Below are positions 15,714 through 19,217 of a stretch of 19,217 nucleotides of DNA, one piece after another. The notes under the pieces are model-generated. The model was not told where the DNA came from, did no database searches, and saw nothing but the letters and a program-made list of their open reading frames with translations. Origin of the DNA: Bacteroidota bacterium (GTDB taxonomy: Bacteria; Bacteroidota; Ignavibacteria; Kapaibacteriales; Kapaibacteriaceae); NCBI GenBank assembly GCA_003488525.1, contig DNLG01000045.1, positions 24,045-43,261 on the forward strand, given 5' to 3'. The translations under genes were made by a program, and so were the position numbers. Within the stretch, counting starts at the first letter, position 1, and each line of letters starts with the position of its first letter.

Positions 15714-18176
15714 TTAGTACACGACAAGCTTTTTCAATGTCCGCCCGCTGGTTGAACCATCGATTGCAAGCATGTAGAGTCCGCCCTGCACCACAGCGCC
15801 AGCAATGTCTCGGCGGTCCCAGCGCAGTTCGCCCCTTCCCTCTATCGTCTGAATGAGCTGACCCGTCAGAGTGTAGATCGAGAGCATCAGGCGCTCGTCC
15901 GGTGCACCGGCAACGGTCACGTCACTGGCTGCAGGGTTCGGGTACACGCGGACGCTTCCTGCGGCCGGGGCCGGATCTCCTTCGTCGACGCTTGTTACCT
16001 CGGTACGGTCAACGTAAAAGGTCACAAGTCCAAGGTCCGTGCTCACACTGACGAGCGCACCGAGCCCTTCGGCCTGGGTCGATTGCACGCAGAGTGATAG
16101 CTTTTCACCGTTGCGCAGATCAATCGGCGTTGTCGGAAATGGCGAGAAGCCCCACGTCAGAGCACCGTCACCCGAGATACGAACTCCGGTGATCACCGTG
16201 CTTCCGCACGGTATCTCAAAGGACTCGTTGCAGATCGTTGTTCCGGCCTGTCCCTTCGGGAAGAAGAGCGTGTCCTTGGAGAAGCGCAATGACGGTGCGC
16301 CATCCCCGCTGACGGTGAAGGTTTCCTGTCCCGAGCTGGCAAAGAATGTCACCTTTGCTTCAAATGGTCCGGCCGACCTGGGGCTAACACGGATCTGCAG
16401 ATTACGACGCTCATTAACGGCCATCGTGAAGGGGGCCTTCAGGCCCACAACTTCGATCTTCGTTACCGGGTCGGCCGAGATCGACGTGATCGTAATCGGC
16501 GATCCGCCATCGTTGATCAGCAGGCCCGTAAGCGTTGTGTCGACCGTTAGACATGTAACGATTCCTCCGAGGGCGATCGATGATGACGCAAGCTTCAGAC
16601 GTCCCGGACCGGCCACGGGCTGCACGCTCACTACTGCACCTGTTGAGGTAACACTGTCACAGCGGTTGAAGACCATGCAGGTGTAGACGCCGCTATCTTG
16701 ACGGGTGACGCTGACGATGCGCAGAAGTCGGTTCTTACCCGATGGAATCACCTTGCCATCGCGGAACCACTGGTAGACGAGTTCTTCGCCCCCTGCCTCG
16801 ACTGACAGAGTGAGCGTGTCACCCTCACGCAGAGCCCGGTCCACCGGCTGCGTGCGGATAAGCGGTAGCGCCGTGATGTCGAGCTTGACCTCAGCCGAGG
16901 TCACACTCGGAGAGCAGGCACCCTCGACTCGGCAACTATATGTCGCCTCGTCCAGAAGCGTGGCTCTGTCGAACTTGAGTACGCTCAATGTGTCATCGGG
17001 CAACGGCGCTCCGTTCTTTAGCCACTGAAAGCGCAGATCTGCGCCGCTGGCAGCGATCGAGAACGACGCACTGTCACCTTCACAGATCAGTCTCGGAAGG
17101 GGCTGGCGTGTAATGGTCGGTCGGTCGCCGACGCTCACGAGTATCTCATTTGAGGAAGCACTGGTGTTGCAGGCGAACACCACGCATTGGTAGAGGCCCG
17201 CCTCGGCCTGCGTTGCCTGGTTGATGGTCAGAACGGGATTGGTCCCGCCCGGAATATCTACGCCGTTACGACGCCATCGGTACTGTACGTTGTTGCCGGT
17301 GGCCGATACCGTTAGAGTGAGTGTTTTCCCGGCACAGACAAACGTCGGAGCCGGCTGCAGAGTGATGTTGGGTCCGGCCTGCACATTGATCGCGCCGCTA
17401 CGTGTGATCTCTTCGCCCGTCGCCGCGTCGACCATGCGAATGATATAGCTTCCGGCAGCTACCGTCGTCGGAATGGTATACAGCGTCGAAAGGCCACTCG
17501 CCGCAAGCGTACTGATCACCTCGGTGGTGGCGAAGTTATCCTTCGACATTTCGATACGCACCATGCCAAGGCCTGTCTGCGACCATTCAACGGTGATCTG
17601 CGAACCGGCGCAAATCGTCGTGCCGGCGGCAGGTTTGGTGAAGTTCGCACCCGTGACGGTCATCGTGATATTGCCGGTCAGAGCCCAATCGTCGGCGTCA
17701 TTATCGTTGCCATCATTGTTGACGGCATTGCCCGCTCCGGCAAAACTGTACGTCCCGTGCGCCGCAGGCGCAGTCCACTGAAACGCAAAGCGCGCCGTAG
17801 CGCCATTGAACGCCGTAACACCGGTCTGCGTCAGCTCGTTGGCAAAGATCTGCGTGTTGGGTCCAGGTATGAGCGTGCCGACAGTCCCAACGTTATCTCG
17901 AAAGCTCAGATTAAAGCCGGCGTTGCGGTGCAAACCATGACCGACGATGAATGTGAAGGTATTTGTCGCCCCGGCTTTGACCGTGCGTGGACCCTCAAGA
18001 TTGACGTTGGTGTTGGCTGAAGCGCCACCGTGGCAGCCACCACAGCCCACGATCGATCGTCCAGAAATGCCTCCGCTGCTGGCAACGCCAATGTTCGATG
18101 CGGAAATCAGCATCAGCGACAAGATCGCGAGCCTCAGCGGTAAAAGCAGGCGGAAAGGGCGCGTGGTAATCGACAT
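15714..18176 (-). CDS. Secreted T9SS cargo protein with CxxCH N-terminal domain and three Ig-like domains
   Basis: The start at 18176 (820 residues) is preceded by a GGAG site. The signal peptide spans roughly residues 1-33. The next domain, about 34-178, opens with GCGGCHGG, giving a CxxCH haem-c-type motif at C45/C48/H49. It resembles the choice-of-anchor V domain of Bacteroidota secreted proteins. Residues about 180-266 resemble a Kre9/Ser-Thr-rich beta domain. Three Ig-like domains follow (about 272-349, 353-434, 438-519), each with a conserved Trp and a Y-x-C near the end. Two further beta domains, HYDIN/ASPM-like, cover about 525-625 and 628-725. The C-terminus (741-820) is a type A sorting domain: VRVYPNPA, LSIYTLTGQL, then RTLKKLVVY. 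The protein should be exported by Sec, cross the outer membrane by T9SS and be anchored or released. The function is unknown. Confidence 0.87.
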   Translation of the reverse strand: MSITTRPFRLLLPLRLAILSLMLISASNIGVASSGGISGRSIVGCGGCHGGASANTNVNLEGPRTVKAGATNTFTFIVGHGLHRNAGFNLSFRDNVGTVGTLIPGPNTQIFANELTQTGVTAFNGATARFAFQWTAPAAHGTYSFAGAGNAVNNDGNDNDADDWALTGNITMTVTGANFTKPAAGTTICAGSQITVEWSQTGLGMVRIEMSKDNFATTEVISTLAASGLSTLYTIPTTVAAGSYIIRMVDAATGEEITRSGAINVQAGPNITLQPAPTFVCAGKTLTLTVSATGNNVQYRWRRNGVDIPGGTNPVLTINQATQAEAGLYQCVVFACNTSASSNEILVSVGDRPTITRQPLPRLICEGDSASFSIAASGADLRFQWLKNGAPLPDDTLSVLKFDRATLLDEATYSCRVEGACSPSVTSAEVKLDITALPLIRTQPVDRALREGDTLTLSVEAGGEELVYQWFRDGKVIPSGKNRLLRIVSVTRQDSGVYTCMVFNRCDSVTSTGAVVSVQPVAGPGRLKLASSSIALGGIVTCLTVDTTLTGLLINDGGSPITITSISADPVTKIEVVGLKAPFTMAVNERRNLQIRVSPRSAGPFEAKVTFFASSGQETFTVSGDGAPSLRFSKDTLFFPKGQAGTTICNESFEIPCGSTVITGVRISGDGALTWGFSPFPTTPIDLRNGEKLSLCVQSTQAEGLGALVSVSTDLGLVTFYVDRTEVTSVDEGDPAPAAGSVRVYPNPAASDVTVAGAPDERLMLSIYTLTGQLIQTIEGRGELRWDRRDIAGAVVQGGLYMLAIDGSTSGRTLKKLVVY

Positions 18177-18220
18177 GGAGTCTCCGTTCACGGAATCTGG
18201 AAGCATTCGGTGAAAATACG

Positions 18221-18247
18221 ACGGGCCAACGTTTTGCGTTGGCCCGT
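18221..18247 (-). terminator. Hairpin, probable terminator after the YceI gene
   Basis: ACGGGCCAACG at 18221-18231 and CGTTGGCCCGT at 18237-18247 form an 11-bp perfect stem with a 5-base loop. On the minus strand it is followed by CGTATTTTCA, a short, imperfect U-tract. It stands 30 bp after the yceI stop and 44 bp before the start of the T9SS gene, so it may separate or attenuate the two. Confidence 0.65.
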
Positions 18248-18277
18248 GGGTTCCGAGTTGTATGTCGAGGCAAAGAT

Positions 18278-18922
18278 TTAGGAATTCGAGAACAGCTTCG
18301 CTGTGACGGCAATCTTCTCACCGACGCTCTTTCCAACAACACCGGCCTTGCCGGTGATGTTGTGCTCGGCCAATGCCACCGTGAACGACGCCTCGATCAT
18401 GGCAAGGTTACCGGAAGCACGCTTCTTGGTCTCGGCTGATTCCGGCAGATAGGTGATCGTGACATTGGCCGTGCTCGGCTTGGTCACACCATGGCAGGTG
18501 AAACTGCCGACCGCCGTGGCCGTCACGACGCTACGTCCGTCCTTGGTTGTGACCTTGACATCCTTGAGCGACTTGACGTCGAAAACGATCGTTGGATAAG
18601 TGCCGGCATCAAGCCACATCGCATCATACATGTGTTCATCACGCTTGCTGTTGGCCGTCTTCATGGTCATTACCTTGACCGTGATCTTACCGGTCGTTGC
18701 CTCGAGGTTGGCCGCATCAAGCATGAATGATCCATCAACACCGTCGGAGGTGCCGTTGATCTTCTCCATGGGTGCGTCAGAAACGAATTCGATGGCATTC
18801 TTGCCGACCGAGTTATTGAGCGTGTACTTCTTTGCTCCAGCGGCTGCACCGGGAATGGATGTTGCCGAGGAGAATGCCACTGCTGCCACGAAGGCAACGG
18901 CCAGAATGAGAGTCTTGCGCAT
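18278..18922 (-). CDS. Secreted YceI-family protein
   Basis: YceI proteins are small lipocalin-like beta-barrels that bind isoprenoid-type lipids in the periplasm; their physiological role is mostly unclear. The start at 18922 gives 214 residues with a signal peptide (MRKTLILAVAFVAAVAFSSA and following) and an AAAGG ribosome-binding site upstream. A longer reading from 18973 would overlap the neighbouring gene. Family features are YTLNNSVGKNAIEF near the mature start, MKTANSKRDEHMYDAMWLDA, YPTIVFDVKSLKDV, GSFTCHGVTKPSTANVTITY and the final GEKIAVTAKLF. It lies 31 bp after the desulfurase stop and precedes the T9SS cargo gene on the same strand, with a hairpin between. Confidence 0.92.
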   Translation of the reverse strand: MRKTLILAVAFVAAVAFSSATSIPGAAAGAKKYTLNNSVGKNAIEFVSDAPMEKINGTSDGVDGSFMLDAANLEATTGKITVKVMTMKTANSKRDEHMYDAMWLDAGTYPTIVFDVKSLKDVKVTTKDGRSVVTATAVGSFTCHGVTKPSTANVTITYLPESAETKKRASGNLAMIEASFTVALAEHNITGKAGVVGKSVGEKIAVTAKLFSNS

Positions 18923-18953
18923 GACGACCTTTCTGATAATGATGGTGATTCGA

Positions 18954-19217
18954 CTAATTGTGTGTTGCACCACGCAATTTACGGACTATATCCGAAAGTA
19001 TTGTGCAGGCCTGATAAATCTCTTGCTGCGTGGTGTACTTGCTCACTGAAAACCGCACGGCGGCGCGCGATTCAGACGCTGTGAGCCCCATGGCAAGCAG
19101 AACATGCGACGGCTGCTGGCTACCGGATACGCAGGCACTTCCATTCGAGACGGCAATACCGGCAATGTCCATAGACTGAATGATCGCTTCTCCGTCGATC
19201 CTGTCGGCATCGACAAA
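18954..19217 (-). CDS. Cysteine desulfurase, C-terminal part (5' end outside window)
   Basis: The visible 87 residues contain the active-site loop AGIAVSNGSACVSGSQQPSH, in which the cysteine (codon at 19131-19133) takes sulfur from PLP-bound cysteine. HVLLAMGLTASESRAAVRFSVSKYTTQQEI then matches the C-terminal domain of the NifS/IscS type. Such enzymes supply sulfur for iron-sulfur clusters and tRNA thiolation. The SGS spacing after the cysteine indicates the NifS/IscS (group I) rather than the SufS form. The IscS/NifS choice cannot be made from this fragment, so no symbol is given. The coding region continues beyond 19217. Confidence 0.93.
   Translation of the reverse strand, partial: FVDADRIDGEAIIQSMDIAGIAVSNGSACVSGSQQPSHVLLAMGLTASESRAAVRFSVSKYTTQQEIYQACTILSDIVRKLRGATHN

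Noticed and set aside
18923..18973. N-terminal extension of the YceI protein
   Set aside because: It would push the signal peptide inward by 17 residues and overlap the desulfurase gene; 18922 has an AAAGG site.

Overview
The window is a compact, GC-rich bacterial chromosome segment with almost no non-coding DNA. It holds 17 protein genes, two of them cut by the window edges, plus the RNase P RNA gene. Several things point to the Bacteroidota/Chlorobiota side of the tree. One large secreted protein carries a type IX secretion (T9SS) type A sorting domain. Boxes matching the Bacteroidota -7 promoter consensus (TAnnTTTG) sit in front of several transcription units. Other supporting traits are Ig-like and choice-of-anchor V-type domains, a secreted YceI protein, and few strong Shine-Dalgarno sites. 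The GC content and domain mix would fit a Kapabacteria/Ignavibacteria-like lineage, but that is an inference from the look of the genes, not a phylogenetic result.

Layout. Positions 1-3515 (minus): an outer-membrane barrel-like protein, then trmO, then metH (its 3' end lies outside the window), with trmO and metH joined by an ATGA overlap. Positions 3612-7932 (plus): a Nif3-family protein, a coiled-coil C4 zinc-ribbon protein, the RNase P RNA (rnpB), a small secreted TolB/FlgO-like protein, lipA, and a PhnP-like metallo-hydrolase that overlaps lipA by one base. Positions 7922-11829 (minus): asparaginase, alr, scpA and scpB, a tightly coupled operon whose last gene converges on and overlaps the metallo-hydrolase by 11 bp. 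Positions 11893-15629 (plus): a HisC-type aminotransferase, 4-hydroxyphenylpyruvate dioxygenase and glutamate dehydrogenase, ended by a strong bidirectional hairpin terminator. Positions 15714-19217 (minus): the 3' end of a cysteine desulfurase, a secreted YceI protein, and an 820-residue T9SS cargo protein with a CxxCH haem-type motif and three Ig-like domains.

How the genes work together. Most of the window is housekeeping: the methionine cycle, tRNA modification, lipoate synthesis, chromosome condensation (ScpAB), D-alanine supply and RNase P. The most coherent pathway is hisC-hppD-gdh. The aminotransferase could convert tyrosine to 4-hydroxyphenylpyruvate while making glutamate, HppD would oxidise the keto acid to homogentisate, and glutamate dehydrogenase would recycle glutamate to 2-oxoglutarate. 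The divergent asparaginase fits the same amino-acid-catabolism theme. The secreted YceI / CxxCH-T9SS pair is the least understood part.

I see no tRNA gene, CRISPR array, insertion sequence, prophage or defence system. The only gap over 300 bases between protein genes (5197-5770) is filled by rnpB plus a promoter-like box. I found no convincing undescribed system; the findings below are modest leads.
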